Shown piece after piece: positions 1-12,677 of a stretch of DNA of 64,000 bases (the first letter of the stretch is position 1; each line of letters starts with the position of its first letter). Origin of the DNA: Anticarsia gemmatalis (lineage: Eukaryota > Arthropoda > Insecta > Lepidoptera > Erebidae); assembly GCF_050436995.1 (NCBI RefSeq), contig NC_134763.1, positions 10,969,001 to 11,033,000 on the forward strand. Direction: 5' to 3'. Made by a program: the position numbers and the translations under genes. The notes beneath the pieces were generated by a model. It was not told where the DNA came from, searched no databases, and was given only the letters and a program-made list of their open reading frames with translations.

Positions 1-1632
1 ATATATCAAGGTGTTCATCGCAAGCGTGTTTTTAACAAAAATGGAAAACTCAAAGGATTGCTATTTAATTAGGCTATTAATTTGGTCGTCCAAATTGGCT
101 ACTACGTGGTTTCCGGCTACGAAGGGAAGCTACCTATTTCCTGCTGTGGTTGCACGTTTGTGCAAGGCTACTGTGGAATTATTTAAGGCTTCTAGGTACT
201 AGGTTTGTGACATCTGTGTTGCTATGCAGAGTCTAGGACTGACATGAGTCTTTATGTAAAACGTAAAATATAACTTTCTATCCCTGTCTTGGTGACAAAA
301 ATTAAAAAACGGTTTTGCATATTTGACTGTTTATTAGAAAAAAATTAAGGATTCAACTTGCGATACGCATCTAGAGCGATTTTTTAAATTAATGATTATA
401 AAACGGTGAAACTTATTTAGTTACCTTAATGTCACATATTACTACACAACAGGGGTTGTCATGGTGCTCTTAAAAAATATAGTTACTAATTTTAATTGGC
501 AAATTGACTGTTTATCACAATTTCCTAAAATTCCCATTAAAGCATAATTACCGTACAAATAAACCAAACTTAATTAGAACTTTAAACTTAAAGGAAAAAA
601 AAATCGAGTTAAATAAATTACTTGCAATAAACTATATTTGGACTGCCTCCGTAAAAACACATTGTCACAAAATTAAAGCCAGCAAATTCCTTGAAACAAT
701 TGCCCCAGTGGCGTACGCACCTTATTATCCCTCTATAACTTGCTAAAAATACAACACCAACGAATAAAATCTGGACACGTGTCAACCCTAAATTTTAGTC
801 AAATTGCGCCTGTGCTTCGTTTAGACTGCGCTAGTAAACAGTCGAGTAGCGAGTAATTAAATTTGATATACAACTGTTTCCATATAAATATATTTACCAA
901 AAAACTTATATTAAGTATATGTCTATTTTTTTTATCTAATGAGGACAAAGAAGCCGATGACAGTACCGTTAATTTATTTTATTTACATAAACAGCTTCTC
1001 TAATATTAATATCGTCTAACAAATAGTCTTAAAATAGTTCATGCTAGCTTATTTTGAAAGATAATTTTCAGGAAAAAAGTCAATCTATTAACCAAATGGA
1101 ATAATGTTTTAAGACTAACATAAGTAACTAAGTAAAGTAAACGACTCATTTGTTAAAATTATAACTAAAAATAGTATAGCATTTAGTACGTCTTATTTTA
1201 TAACTTCTTTTTGAGAACTCTCTTCGTTGCCACTCGACCAAACACTTACCCCGCCTGAACTAACCTCTAATACTGCGTTAGGGCTACCAGTTCATTTCCA
1301 CGTGGCATTTTACGCGTTAATTAAAGTTTTCAAAGGTTCTCTACGCGGACAGACTTTCAAATGTGTGATGAGAGCTCCACTTTGATTTTAAATCTACTTT
1401 TTTACAATTAATTTTGTTCTGTGTGTGACCTACCTTATACGTGAACGAATAAAAAATGTAATTACGCTTTGAAATTGCACTTGGCGTAAATTATCTTTAG
1501 AATATTGACTTAGCTCAGCAACTGTACCTTTTTTATATTCAATACTTTAAGACAATATTTAATTAAAATACAAGAAGATGAAAATTAAGTGTTGCAAAAA
1601 GGTCAGGTGCTTAGTAATTGTACTGGCTGTGC
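1..1632. other. AT-rich DNA without recognised gene
   Basis: No coding similarity, RNA gene or clear repeat was recognised. A single perfect E-box CACGTG lies near 1300. The short open frames have no family resemblance. Confidence 0.5.
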
Positions 1633-1735
1633 TGCATGTCAAGATGTATGGATGTGAATGGGGCAAGGGAAGTTTGTAAGGTTTGCAAGTGTCTACCCCT
1701 GTAAGAAAAAGGCGGGATTTTACATATGCATGTAC
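1633..1735 (+). repeat. Dispersed lepidopteran repeat fragment (family R1)
   Basis: Contains CAAGATGTATGGATGTGAATG, then GTCTACCCCTGTAAGAAAAAGGCGGGAT and a TAYATATGCATGTA-like end. The same ordered blocks recur at 7681-7822 and 54297-54403, and in reverse orientation at 30785-30895 and 57095-57200, so this is an interspersed repeat, probably a retroelement remnant. I cannot name the element. Confidence 0.6.
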
Positions 1736-2409
1736 TATCGAACCAACTGAATCATGACCCATTTTGCCGATAATTCGCTTGAAACCGTCAAAACAATAAG
1801 AATTTCGTCTCTAACGTCAAAGTTGCACTTAGGACATTTTAAACATGAATACGACTGTGTCATGATGTATCTACGACTACAGACAACTTTGACCTTTGTT
1901 ACCACAGTACTAGATACGTTTTCGATAAATCACTCTTAATTTGAATCTAGAATGTTAATAGTCTAAACTCTTTGCACTACGAAAAAATCTATTTGTGTGA
2001 AATGTCAAAAAGCACGTCATTTAGAAATCTGTGAAACGCTTAGGGTAACCACTATAGTCATTGCCCATCATACAGTGATTGCCAATGTTAAGCAATAATA
2101 CGTTTATTTTAATTTCTAAAGAAACCAGTTCAATGAATTGCGATGTACCGATTTCGTTGAGTTTTTAAATTTTAGAAGTCGTTTTTTATAGGTAATTTAT
2201 TTATAATGTTTCCAAAGTTATTGAAACAATGAAACATGACTGATGTTCCTTTAGAAAAAATATTTAAGTTGCGTTTATAATAGAGTACTACTAGAATACT
2301 ATTGACCAAAATTGTGTATAAATTCCCTAACCGGGTAATAACTATACTGGTTACCCTATATTATTTTATTTTTTATAGTAACATTATTTGCTATAATGGC
2401 CGATTTAGC
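1736..2409. other. AT-rich DNA, nothing recognised
   Basis: No recognisable gene or repeat was seen between the dispersed repeat and the SINE fragment. Confidence 0.45.
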
Positions 2410-2486
2410 CATGTCCTGAGTGGGTATCGAAACCCACTCCTGACGCGTCGCAGTTGTAACATCAACCCACTACGCCATGGAGCCTG
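2410..2486 (-). repeat. tRNA-related SINE head fragment
   Basis: On the minus strand this reads CCATGGCGTAGTGGGTTGAT (A-box-like) followed by GGGTTTCGATACCCACTC (B-box-like), about the spacing of a tRNA-derived pol III promoter. The acceptor stem does not close, so it is not a tRNA gene. The SINE body downstream is missing or decayed. Confidence 0.55.
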
Positions 2487-3806
2487 TTAAAAACGATAAC
2501 AAAGAATTATTGTATTGAAGCACAAAGATTTGACATAACGCGCAATAATGACAGATAACAAATTCGTTACCAAGGAAACGTAGGTTCAAGCGAATTTCGA
2601 CCTACGTTTATATAGACGTGTTTTAGAAAATAAGCACATGGTGGGTCATGATTCAGTTTGTTCGATAGTATGCTCTTAAGTTGCCAAAAAAGAAAACATT
2701 GTTAATCGCTAACCAAAAGGTAAAATCAGATAGGAACTTCCAAAGCCACACAATACACACTTATTATTTTACAACAATACAACTGAAATTATTACAAACA
2801 TAAAAAACCAAACCACAGTTACAATCATGTAACTCCACTCTCAACTACACAGAAATAAAATTAAAAAACGCAACAACCTACCACTTGGCAACCTAAATCC
2901 GAAACAAAACCAACGGCAATTAAAAAAGAAACGCATAGAACGTCGCACTTGAGAATGTTACATAATTACACAATACAGTTTGCCGTTCGTGCAGCGTGTC
3001 AACAGTCGTGAACAATAAACGGCGGAGCGTAAGAGCATAATCGTTGTTGCCGAGAGTCGCGGAGTAATGTTCTGTTTTAGTTTTTAAATATAGTATTGTT
3101 TACTGGTTTTTGAATTTTTGCTATTGTATTTTTGTCGTGTGTATGAAAACGTACGTTTTCCGTAAAAACCGAATAATAGCCAAAGTGGAAAATGTGAAAA
3201 ATTTTAATAATCAGTATCGTCTAAACTAAAACCAGGTTCGAACTTGATATATTGGATTTAAGGGTTAGTTATGGACAATCAGTAAGTCTGGAATGTAATA
3301 TACATGACTCGATGGTCAATTTGTTTAGTAGTTTGAAATTGCATACAACTGGAAAATATTTACTTACTTGGTACTTACACGACAATATTCTAACAGTAAA
3401 AATAGTTTTCTATTCAACTTTAAACGAATTTAACACATTCTAAGTTCATATCACAAAAGTGTTAATACTACAAAGCACAGAGTCAAACTTTCTAATAATT
3501 ATAAAAACATTATATACTCCAAAATCATACAACAACTTGATTCCCAACAGTTATTATCATCCCAACGTAAAACACATTGTACTGTACAATTAAAACTAAA
3601 TAATTCAAAAGCAAATTTCACATTACATTTATTCCCAACAGTTGTTTGGGACAATAAATAAATAACAAACACACATACCAACATTTTCCTATTAAATAAT
3701 ACAAAATTTCGCTGCCGCAATATTGTATTTATAGTTCCCCGTGGCCCCCTCTAGCGTTATTGTTTTAAACTGTTGACCCGGGCATCAAGTGGCAAGCGAC
3801 GACGAC
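2487..3806. other. Unique AT-rich DNA with a GC-richer island
   Basis: About 2955-3070 is visibly richer in CG (GCCGTTCGTGCAGCGTG, AAACGGCGGAGCG) than its surroundings and shows no repeat signature. It could be a regulatory element or a non-coding first exon. No splice-supported exon could be established. Confidence 0.3.
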
Positions 3807-3813
3807 ACTAGTG

Positions 3814-4574
3814 CTAGTGATGGGACTTTCGGATATTTGTGCGGATATATCCACAAGTACCGACTTAACTTTGCTTTAACTATGTACGAATTTAAAAAGT
3901 TGTTGACTAGAAACCATTAAAGTGGCTTAAAGCAGGAATTTGCTACATGTCATTACCTAAAATTTACTTTAAGATATTGGTCTGTAGTAACATTTTGCAA
4001 CATACGCTATGTTTTTTTACCTACATACAATGTCATTATCTAACAATACAAAACCCCCTTTTCTATTTAGAAATAGAGTAATTATTATTAATGTTAGCTG
4101 TGATATCTGAAACTGCCATAACGGTAACACAAATTTTATTTTTAATAAGGCTAATGGTTGTGCGGTTTTACGACCAGGCCATAATGTTTTTATGACGAGA
4201 ATTCCCAATCAAGCTTGTTTTAATTGTTTTATGGTAAATGCTTTATTTAATACTTTCGACTTTTAGTTGTCACCAAGGTACTTGTTTAACTTTATATTAT
4301 GTTGATTAGGTTAATAATATTGACCTCAATCAATACACTATGTTTCAACAACTGTAATTTAGTATATGTATAATAATAGGATACGGGAATTGACAAGACC
4401 ACAGAAAGTTTAAAAGTTATGTAATTACGAAAACAGACATTCTGATTCCTAGTTCAAGCTTAAACTAAAGCAATGTTCTTTTTTAAACGAATTAAGACAT
4501 ATTATTATTATAATTTATAAATATTTGTTGTTGCATAAAATATCTACATTCGGATACTGATGTCCCATCACTAG
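3814..4574. mobile_element. Possible hAT-like non-autonomous DNA transposon
   Basis: The ends are inverted copies of TGCTAGTGATGGGAC: forward at about 3812-3826 and complement at 4562-4576. Both are followed inward by a CGGATA-type motif. TAGTGATGGG resembles hAT termini. The roughly 760-bp interior is AT-rich and has no transposase. I could not find a convincing 8-bp target duplication, so the family assignment is tentative. Confidence 0.45.
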
Positions 4575-4576
4575 CA

Positions 4577-6008
4577 GAACACGGCACAACACTTGAGAGT
4601 TATAACAATGTTATATGAAAAATGAACTTATGAACGCTGTTCTTTTTCCGTACGCAATTTATACGAGTTTACCAGTTGGAAATTTTGTGTTTTTCACCTA
4701 AATGGGAAATGGGAAGTTTTTTATATGTTTTTTATAAACATTTGTGGATTAAACACTCACTGGTTATTAGATTCGAGGAATATTTAGTGTTGTAATACTC
4801 TGAGGTACACATAGTCATAATTTGTATTGTATTTCGGATAATTTCGTGTAGTTGTTAAGCGATTTAGTGCATGATGTGGTGTTTATGTTATTTAGTTGTT
4901 TAATATTGCATGTTTTAGGTCTCTTGATCTATACGGTTTAGATGAGTAACAATACATTTAGCCTGGATATATTTTATAGGTTGGCCTTAATATTAAACTA
5001 TACTTTCATAATTATTGACTGTTTCTAAGAGTATGTTCAGTGAAATTAATTAGACAAAAGAAGCGAAAAGTTAAAGCATAAACTATCTTCAGTTTCATTC
5101 TCATCGACACAAAATTTTAAACAAAACACTTCTTCAAAAGAAAAATAAAATAAAAGAGCCTCCATATTGGCGTTATCCCGGGACATCTTGCGATATATTC
5201 AAAATACATTTTGAGCGTAAAACTAAAGTTTTCTTCGTTTATACGCTTATATAAATTCAAATGGAGAGAAAAATATGTGCAAGGTGGTCTCTAACAGCCA
5301 ACTTCACAGTTGTGAACAATACAGGAACGTACTAACGCGATCCAAGTTCTATCGAGAGAGAGGGACGCCGATATATAGTTTGTATAGCGTTGTCTCTTTC
5401 TCTCAATGGAATTTGGACTGCTTTAACATGTTCGAGTACGGCCGAAATACACGAGAGTATATTGGTAAAATTTTATTTGCACGTTTATTCTTATGTTTCG
5501 AGGCATAGATATAGTTTGAAGTGTTGGGTATCGGGTCAATGACTTGTGTTGAGATGTTTAGTTAGTATTTAGTGAGTAGGGTAGTAAATGTACCTAAGCG
5601 TAGTTACGTCCGTCGCGCGTCAAAACATTGTTTTTTAATAAGATTGATTTGAATGCGTTATTTATGGAATAACCTTTGTTTTTAAATGAAAAAATCGTTA
5701 AACAAAACGTTAATTACTCAAATTGGTTTGTTGTTATCACAGTTTCTATCTTAAACTAAACAATCACTACTTATTCATTAACAAATCGGTTTTTTGATTT
5801 AAATTTTGTCTTACTTTTATACAGGCTTGTAAAGATTCTGAATTTTATTACGTTCATTGTCAGTCTCAGCACTCCTGGATATATTTTGGTAAGCTTATCT
5901 AGTGGAATCTGAATAAAAACAGACAGTTTTTTTCATACATGGCTGTCTCTTTATTTATGAAAAAGATTGTCCCACACTTAACTAGGAATAAATAATAAGT
6001 CTTGAAAC
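4577..6008. other. AT-rich DNA, nothing recognised
   Basis: No gene, tRNA or repeat was recognised. There is a purine-rich GAGAGAGAGGGA-type stretch near 5350, with a partly complementary TCTCTTTCTCTC near 5392. Confidence 0.4.
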
Positions 6009-6150
6009 TAAGACCCAGTTTCACCAATTACGTATAATATTCAGATAGCTCATTGTATGCACTGTTAACAGTTTTTGTCACACATTTGATGTTACATTTT
6101 CATAGGATATCTAACACTTGTCTCAATCTGTGAAACTAGTTTTAAAAGTC
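6009..6150. repeat. MITE-like repeat with CAGTTTCACCA ends
   Basis: Begins AGACCCAGTTTCACCAAT and ends CTGTGAAACTAGTTTTAAAAGTCTT, a loosely inverted pair. Similar CTGTGAAACTGGCCC ends occur near 9940 and a GGTTTCT..GAACTGGCC version lies at 35051-35173. The terminal repeat is degenerate. Confidence 0.4.
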
Positions 6151-7680
6151 TTAAATTCAAATCACTTTTTTCTAAAAGCAATAAGCTTACGCGAGTGTAT
6201 TCAGCTATAAACTCGAAGGCGTTATGCTGCGCCTCCGTCGCCTGCACCAGGATTAGTATTCGTACAGCGTTCGTACTCTAAACAGAATTCAGACTACATT
6301 CTGCTAATACAGCTTGTTTTTTATTCACTATTGGTAGGTTATTTAAATTGGGAGAACTTTGTGTTTTTTACTAAGGTTTGTTAGTTTACTTTAGTTTTTG
6401 TGCGATTTTTGTCTAGAAAAATATTCAAGAATTAAAATAATGGAGCAAATTAACCTATGGTTAGTAGCTTGGATTTCATACAAGTAAAATTTGATTAAAT
6501 AATGTTCTTAACAAATCTGTATAATATACAGAGAACAAAATCTCATAACATGGCTTTCATATATTAATAAGAAGGCTTTATATGATAAAAAAACAACATG
6601 TAAACCGAATACGGATACTAAGGATATTATTAAATAGTATGACGTGTAGAATCCTTGGATACGAAATTCAATAAAGTATTTTCCAACAGGCAAACTAATT
6701 AATTAATCGTAGAACTCATTCACAAGCAGTACCTAAACTACGACCTTTAATAGTCCAAATGCAATATTAAAACGCAGAATATTTCATACCGACCTAAGTG
6801 AGAGTTAAAACATTAAATTCACTCCAAAAATACGAGAATTACAAAACAAATTCACGCACTGGGGCGGGTTTTGCAAAAAATAATTGTGTGTGGCCATTAC
6901 ACCACAAAACGTTAATATTTTAAAAGTTTTGCGGGCAATTAGCGGAGGCCTGCTAGTTGGTAATTCAGCTGGAACGATCCTGCCATTCTGTGAACGAGAT
7001 GGGTTAGGATTCAGTCATGAGAGGGAGCGGGAGCGGGGAAGTGGTTTGGTTTTAATGACACAAAGTGCACGTGTAGAAGAAAGATAAATTCTTAATGTCA
7101 CCAAGTAAGGTTTAAAATTTGATTAATGCAACATTTTGCTTGCAAAATATTCTTTTTTTATTCGTGACAAATAAATGAATTATGATAATATTTTCACTAT
7201 CACTTTTAAGTTCAATATTATTATGGTTAGAAATAATGTTATAAACCCGCAAAATACAAAACAGTACACTTCCGCAAACTTATTGCTCTGAATTGCACAG
7301 AATCATCTCAAATTTTCGATTTCCAATTTCCAAAGTATACACCAATATAATATACATTGTATAATCTTGCTAAATATTATTGCGATACTAATCCGCTTTG
7401 TCACCCGCTCATCGCTAGACCCATCACAATACACGCTCCCTAACTACACACATTAAAAGGGTAACATCATCTGCAATGCAGATAAATATCATATTTCGTA
7501 TTTAATTAAATTAACGAGCTCAATTTCGACTAACCGACTAACCAGAGCAGTGGACTGTGGTGCTATCTAGTACAAAACCGCCGAACTAGCTAATGATGCG
7601 AGTACGTACTGTTATGTACTCCGCTGTTTATGATTATAATAATATTTGCATGATTTATGAAAATATTGTACAAAATTATA
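6151..7680. other. AT-rich DNA, nothing recognised
   Basis: No gene or repeat was recognised. Purine-rich GAGAGGGAGCGGGAGCGGGGAAG lies near 7020. The frame covering 6884-7087 has no family resemblance. Confidence 0.4.
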
Positions 7681-7822
7681 GTGTATGCTAAGTATGACAA
7701 GATGTATGGAAGTGAATGATGCAAAAAAAGTTTATAAGAATTGTATTAAGTGGCGATTTCTTGTCTCTACATACCCTATGAGAAGAAGTCGGGATATATG
7801 TATGTATTTATGTATACTAAGT
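7681..7822 (+). repeat. Dispersed lepidopteran repeat fragment (family R1)
   Basis: Shares ordered blocks with 1633-1735: ACAAGATGTATGGAAGTGAATG, GTCTCTACATACCCTATGAGAAGAAGTCGGGATAT, then a TATGTATGTATTTATGTATA end. It is the longest copy in the window. Confidence 0.6.
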
Positions 7823-8257
7823 TGATGTAATTTTATTTTTCTTGATAGCAAGCCGTTTATCCAATAAATGCAATAATTTTCTGTCCGTAGAGGCTAATGA
7901 AATAATTAACAAGCCACGTGTCTCTGTAATAAAATTGGGTTCAGATCTTAATTCACCTTTAACGAAATTGTTTGAATACAATAATGCCTACAAAAACGAA
8001 TATATCCTTTAAAATCTGTTTTTAAATCGTTCAGGTCTCATTATAATATCAACCCATCGTTATGTTAACTTGAAAAATTAATTCATGAAAGGGTAATTTT
8101 TTGAACCCATAGTAATCTCTTTGTAAGTTCAACCACTTTTCTATTACTACATATTTTATATGAATGTTATAAAGTATAATATAAATACATACTATTTTAA
8201 CTGTATATTAAACTAAAACAACTATCATTTCAACGTTACTTTCAACACAAATGAATC
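7823..8257. other. AT-rich DNA, nothing recognised
   Basis: No supported feature was seen before the CACGT cluster. Confidence 0.4.
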
Positions 8258-8260
8258 AAG

Positions 8261-8407
8261 CACGTCAACGAGTCGAACACGTCACATCTCGAAAATAAAA
8301 ACACGAAGCACCTATTCTCATCACAATAAAAGTTGACGTGTTATCCCGTAGAGTCGTGAGCACGTCGTCTAAACACGCTAGTACACGTTGGAACACGTTG
8401 ATCACGT
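8261..8407. promoter_or_regulatory. Cluster of seven CACGT motifs
   Basis: CACGT occurs at 8261, 8278, 8336 (reverse), 8361, 8384, 8394 and 8403, including the 10-bp-spaced pair TACACGTTGGAACACGTTG. CACGT is the half-core recognised by bHLH-PAS and related factors. It could equally be a decayed tandem repeat. Function is inferred only from clustering. Confidence 0.3.
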
Positions 8408-9769
8408 ACCGTCTTGTCACGCGCCCCGGACTCGTGACCGAATGAACGCAACACCGTGATCGGACCCCTACCTGTCCATTTTTATTTATACCGAAGCTAA
8501 GATTTGGTGTAGTGATTTTTTGAAATACGGATTTGAGCTTTGATTTTTCTTTATTGGGTTAGTTGGATATTTTTTGGAAATTGGACCGTATGAAGAGATT
8601 TTGGGAATGTGTATTGTGTTTGTTTTAGTTCTTGTTTCTGTCTAAAGCCTTTCAACACATTTACATAGAATTTTGTTTAGTACTGCAGTGGATGTGCCAA
8701 AAAAAAATTCGTCATATATTGTCTTCTGACGTTGTTGTTGTTGTAAAGACTAGAATGACATATGGTACTTAGCCAATCCAACAAAAAATAACACTTATTT
8801 TTAATAATACAGAATCGAAACTGATTAACGCTACACAATTTACGTATATTTCCACAAGATACATAATACACTGGCAGTTCACTACGAACCAAAATGTACT
8901 TTTTAAACAAAGCTCCCATTCAGGGATCAGTGGAACGTGTCTAATTTTATAAACCCATTGCGGTACAGATTCAACATGGCGGTCCCATAAATCTGAGTGA
9001 ATACACAGGATGTATTTTTTCGTCGATATTAATCAATTTCGGGAGAGCGGTAGGGTGGGCAAGCGATTGCCTCTGTATAGAATAGTTTTATTTTATTACT
9101 TTTTGTCAGCCTGTATTTTGGATGATAAAAAATTGATGGTTTTTGTAAGAGGAAAAGCATACTACAGCTTTTGTTGTAATTTTCTAAGCTTCCCGAACTG
9201 AATTTGGGTTGATTTTTTAACTTTAAAAATTCCTCTTAAATTATTCCAGCTGTAAAATTTGGATTCGTCCGCTTTGGAACCAAAAGAGCATATAAAAGAA
9301 AAAATATAAAATACGTCAGATATTGTTTATGAGTATGATGAGTTTCCACACAATTAGCTAGTACATACTGCCCTTCATAAGCCTTCATAAGTTAGTTAGA
9401 ACAAATGAAATTAACCATTGTAACTAAATAGGGGCCGGGTACAGGTTTGATACTATCGCGGCACATAATACTAAATTATTTTATTCAATACAGCGTACTA
9501 CATTACATAACTGAGTATTTTAGGTCAATTTTGTTTTCGAAAGTATTTCCAAATCCTTGCCTAGTACTAGCTAAATTTAGAGCACGAATGTGTAAAGCAG
9601 GTACCAACGAAATCTCAACGATCTAAATATTTTGGGTGCGAATTCCTCCCATTGTGCAGTTAATATAAACTCTACTAGTTGAAAACATTTTCCTTAGTTA
9701 CCTAGACTAAATGTTAGAAACGTGCTACAAGTTAAAATACGTGTATTTCTGCAAAATACACTTTCACGA
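8408..9769. other. AT-rich DNA, nothing recognised
   Basis: No gene or repeat family was recognised. A small tandem CCTTCATAAG duplication lies near 9375. Confidence 0.4.
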
Positions 9770-9943
9770 AACTGTTGGTGAAAGATTTACTGACGGACTC
9801 ATCACTTTTACATCAATAGGAAACAGATAACGTATCAAATTAATGGCAGTTGGTTTCATATATTTAGTGTCTTATGATTTAGCAGATAGGTTATCTCATA
9901 TCTAAGACTTAATCGTAAGCTGTGAAACTGGCCCTTGCCGCTT
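9770..9943. repeat. Possible MITE with CTGTGAAACTGGCCC end
   Basis: The right end CTGTGAAACTGGCCC resembles the inverted form of the GACCCAGTTTCACCA end at 6011. The left boundary near GAAACTGTTGGTGAAAG is uncertain. Confidence 0.3.
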
Positions 9944-10645
9944 AAAAATGCTAGTTTGTTGACAAAAAAACGATTTTATTGTCAAATTACCAATTACTTG
10001 CTAAACACACGATAAAGCAATATTTCGATTGAATAGTTTGAATGTTTGGAGAGATGTTTGTAACTACATTATACCGAAACTATAAAAAAAATTTTGTGAA
10101 ATTGGTTGCACAGATAGTTCACAGCCCGGTTTTTGTCACGAAAAATACGGAAAAATACAGTTACAGAAGGCATTTTTCTCGAGAACATACCTAATATAAA
10201 CATAAGAATGTCCTTAAATTAAACATATCTGGTCACAGCAGTGTGGTTGTACTAGAGTATTAGGGCGCACATACATCAATTCGCGATAAAAGATCGGTTA
10301 TCTCCGGCCTAGTCCGTATGCCTCGAGTGCGCGGCAATCTCACACGCGCTGAATGAGACCGTCTCAGTAGCAGGGCTGCTACCGACAAAGGCATTTGATT
10401 ATAAAGAAAAGAGGTATTTTACCCACACATGGTTTTAGAAAAGATAAAATTTGCAATGTTATTGAATGTTATTCATTTAAATTAGCAAACGTAAAATTCG
10501 CAACTTTTACAATGTTATTCTTTTCGATAAATATGTATAAATTAAAACAAAGTGCTGTAAAGTAAGTTACAGTACTTTATAGTACAAACAATACAGCAAT
10601 TTACACTTAATGTTTACCGTATAATATATTATCAGTGCATTATAC

Positions 10646-10774
10646 ATTAAATTATTTGGTTACATAATGCTTTCTCTAAAAATACCAATTAAAAACCGTA
10701 TATCATAAGTGTATTAAACTTTAAATTATTTGGTTTCATAATGCTTTCTCTGAAAGACCAATTGAAAACCGTAT
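10646..10774. repeat. Tandem duplication, period 74 bp
   Basis: TTAAATTATTTGGTTACATA..ATGCTTTCTCT..CCAATTAAAAACCGTAT starting near 10647 is repeated with few changes from about 10721. It lies in anonymous AT-rich sequence. Confidence 0.7.
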
Positions 10775-11273
10775 TTAAATCGCAACTTATTAAATTCGTA
10801 TGAAGTATATATTTTTCACATATTCGATTAATTTTATTGTCATTTTCATAAAAGAAAGCGTTCTTTACCAAATACAATTTTACTTACTGATGCTGGCAAG
10901 ACTAAATAAATGCTGCTAAAGTATTTTCTAAAACCATATCGCTCTAGTACCAGACACATTTATATACTGTACAATCTTATCAGGCAGCCCTACACTAATC
11001 CGTCCATTCATCTAGATCCGATCCTGATCGAAAGGTATACCTTAATCGTTCAATTGGAATTTATTTGTTTGTTTCTTAGATTTACAAATTGTGTCAATTG
11101 TCCCACTGATTCGAGGACTTCCCTTTCTCATTTACTTTGCAAATCTGTTTTCTATTGGGTACGTGTGATTGTTGTAAATAATGGTGTGTTGTGTAAATTG
11201 ATAGGCTTTTTGTAAGTTAACGTAGTTCAAACTGTGTGATTTTCTTGTGAAATACTTTAATTTCTATTCAAAA

Positions 11274-11464
11274 CTAGCTGACCCTGCAAACGTTGTTTTG
11301 CCATATAAATTAAAAAAAAAAGTGTTACTTAGGGGTATGAAAAATAGATGTTGGCCGATTACCAGACGTACTCAATATGCTCACGAAATTTCATAAGAAT
11401 CGGTCAAGCCGTTTCGAAGGAGTATGGCAACGAAAACTGTGACGCGAGAATTTTATATATTTGA
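11274..11464 (-). mobile_element. Small non-autonomous Helitron
   Basis: Read on the minus strand it starts A|TC (complement of 11463-11464) and ends in CTAG|T (complement of 11274-11277), the A-T insertion and TC..CTRR termini of Helitrons. The body (AAACGTTGTTTTGCC, ATCGGTCAAGCCGTTTCG) matches a family I recognise as widespread in lepidopteran genomes. It is about 191 bp long and non-coding. Confidence 0.75.
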
Positions 11465-11865
11465 TATTACTCGTCTTTCCCTATACTTATGGTAGGGTGG
11501 TGGTTTTGGCAGTTTATAGTGTTTAATTTGATACAGGGAAGGAAGGTCTTTTGCTAAGTACTATAGGGAAATTACAGTAAGCACTTAGTTATCACAAATG
11601 TGCTATTTAAATTTAGAGGATAACCTTTTTATTCATAAACACACTATAAACCTATTTTATATTAGTAAAAAAACTACTACAATATGTTTTCTCTGAAGTG
11701 AAAGAAACAAAAGTCTTTATAAGCCTTTCATAACTTCATACATTTTTTATGAATAAGAGGGTTATATAACAATAAGATAATTATACTATTATAATGTACT
11801 GTGGGAAACCGTCGACAATTACCTCAATTGCACCCAATATTGTTGATACGAAACTTGTTCTATTA

Positions 11866-12048
11866 GGTAGGGGAAAAAGTCTTTAATAGAATCTTATCTC
11901 TACACAAAAAAGCTCGATATTTGGGTACCTCACGTGCTCACTGAACGAAACCTAATGAACCGTGTACTCATTTGTAATTCTTGAAGCCAAAGAGATTTTA
12001 TTACAAGTTCATACATACTATAATGCGAAAAGACTTTTTCCCCGACCT
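11866..12048. mobile_element. Mariner-type MITE, 183 bp
   Basis: The terminal inverted repeats are GGTAGGGGAAAAAGTCTTT on the left and the complement of AAAGACTTTTTCCCCGACC on the right, flanked on each side by TA. TA duplication is typical of Tc1/mariner elements. The interior is non-coding and holds a CACGTG near 11932. A 41-bp stretch of the right arm (12001-12041) is repeated identically at 19126-19166. Confidence 0.75.
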
Positions 12049-12230
12049 AAAATTGATGGCTGACGTGTGTGTTCCTGATAAGATTTTATAATATTACATT
12101 GATCCTGTTATCGTTTTACAACAATGTTGATGCTTTACATTTTTAATAACACACGTCAATAATTTCATGAATGGTAACAATTTTTCAGTAAATTGTAATT
12201 AAACTAAGAACACTAAGCTAAGAAAACTGC

Positions 12231-12677
12231 TAAATAAATAGTACAACTATTTATTTAAGTATATCTTTACAATAAATGCTTTAAACTTTTATGAAGATAT
12301 TTTATATTTAAAAATAAAAAACAAAAGGCAGCCAAAGTTGTTTTGGAGGCGCCGGGTATCGATCCCGGTACCTCTCGCATGCTAAGCGAGCGCTCTACCA
12401 TTTGAGCTACGCCCCCGGTTGGAAGAGAACGCGAAATTGTGATTCAGCTTATAAATTTTGTCTCACGTAAAACAATCGAAAATCTCGGGATCTACTTGTC
12501 CGATTTGACAAATTATTTCAGTGTTAGATTGACTATTTACCGAGGAAGGCTATAGGCTATATATCATCACGCTACGACTAATAGGAGTAGAGTACCAGTA
12601 AAAATTGTTAAAAAACGAAAAAAAAATTGACCTATTCTCTCTTATGTGACGCGAGTGAAGATGCGCGGGTCAGCTAG
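12231..12677 (+). mobile_element. tRNA-Helitron cassette, copy 1
   Basis: Begins with an AT-rich inverted repeat (12-bp arms with a 3-base spacer, 12231-12257) and carries tRNA-Ala on the minus strand. It continues into Helitron sequence (CAGTGTTAGATTGACTATTTACCGAGGAAGGCTATAGGC) and ends GGGTCAGCTAG|T at 12677. It matches the inverted cassette at 15301-15790, but about 50 bp of the Helitron head is deleted and there is no outer A|TC terminus on its left. Either this copy is 5' truncated or it moved by another route. Confidence 0.8.
12344..12416 (-). tRNA. tRNA-Ala (anticodon AGC), copy 1
   Basis: A 73-nt cloverleaf on the minus strand. The acceptor stem GGGGGCG pairs with CGCCTCC. The third pair is G:U, the alanine identity element, and the discriminator base is A. 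The anticodon AGC (complement of 12381-12383) sits in a TTAGCAT loop on a perfect 5-bp stem. D and T arms pair fully (T stem CCGGG/CCCGG). The T loop is ATCGATA rather than TTCRANN, which I recall as normal for insect tRNA-Ala. There is no intron, and a TTTT pol III terminator lies about 20 nt downstream. It differs from the copy at 15606 by one D-loop base (12402). It lies inside Helitron-fused DNA, so it is a mobilised or duplicated gene copy that still looks functional. Confidence 0.93.

Noticed and set aside
3814..4574. Firm assignment to the hAT superfamily
   Set aside because: Inverted ends are present, but no 8-bp target duplication could be matched, so only a tentative label is used.
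10910..11215. 101-codon open frame on the plus strand
   Set aside because: No family resemblance and no supporting splice sites or neighbours.
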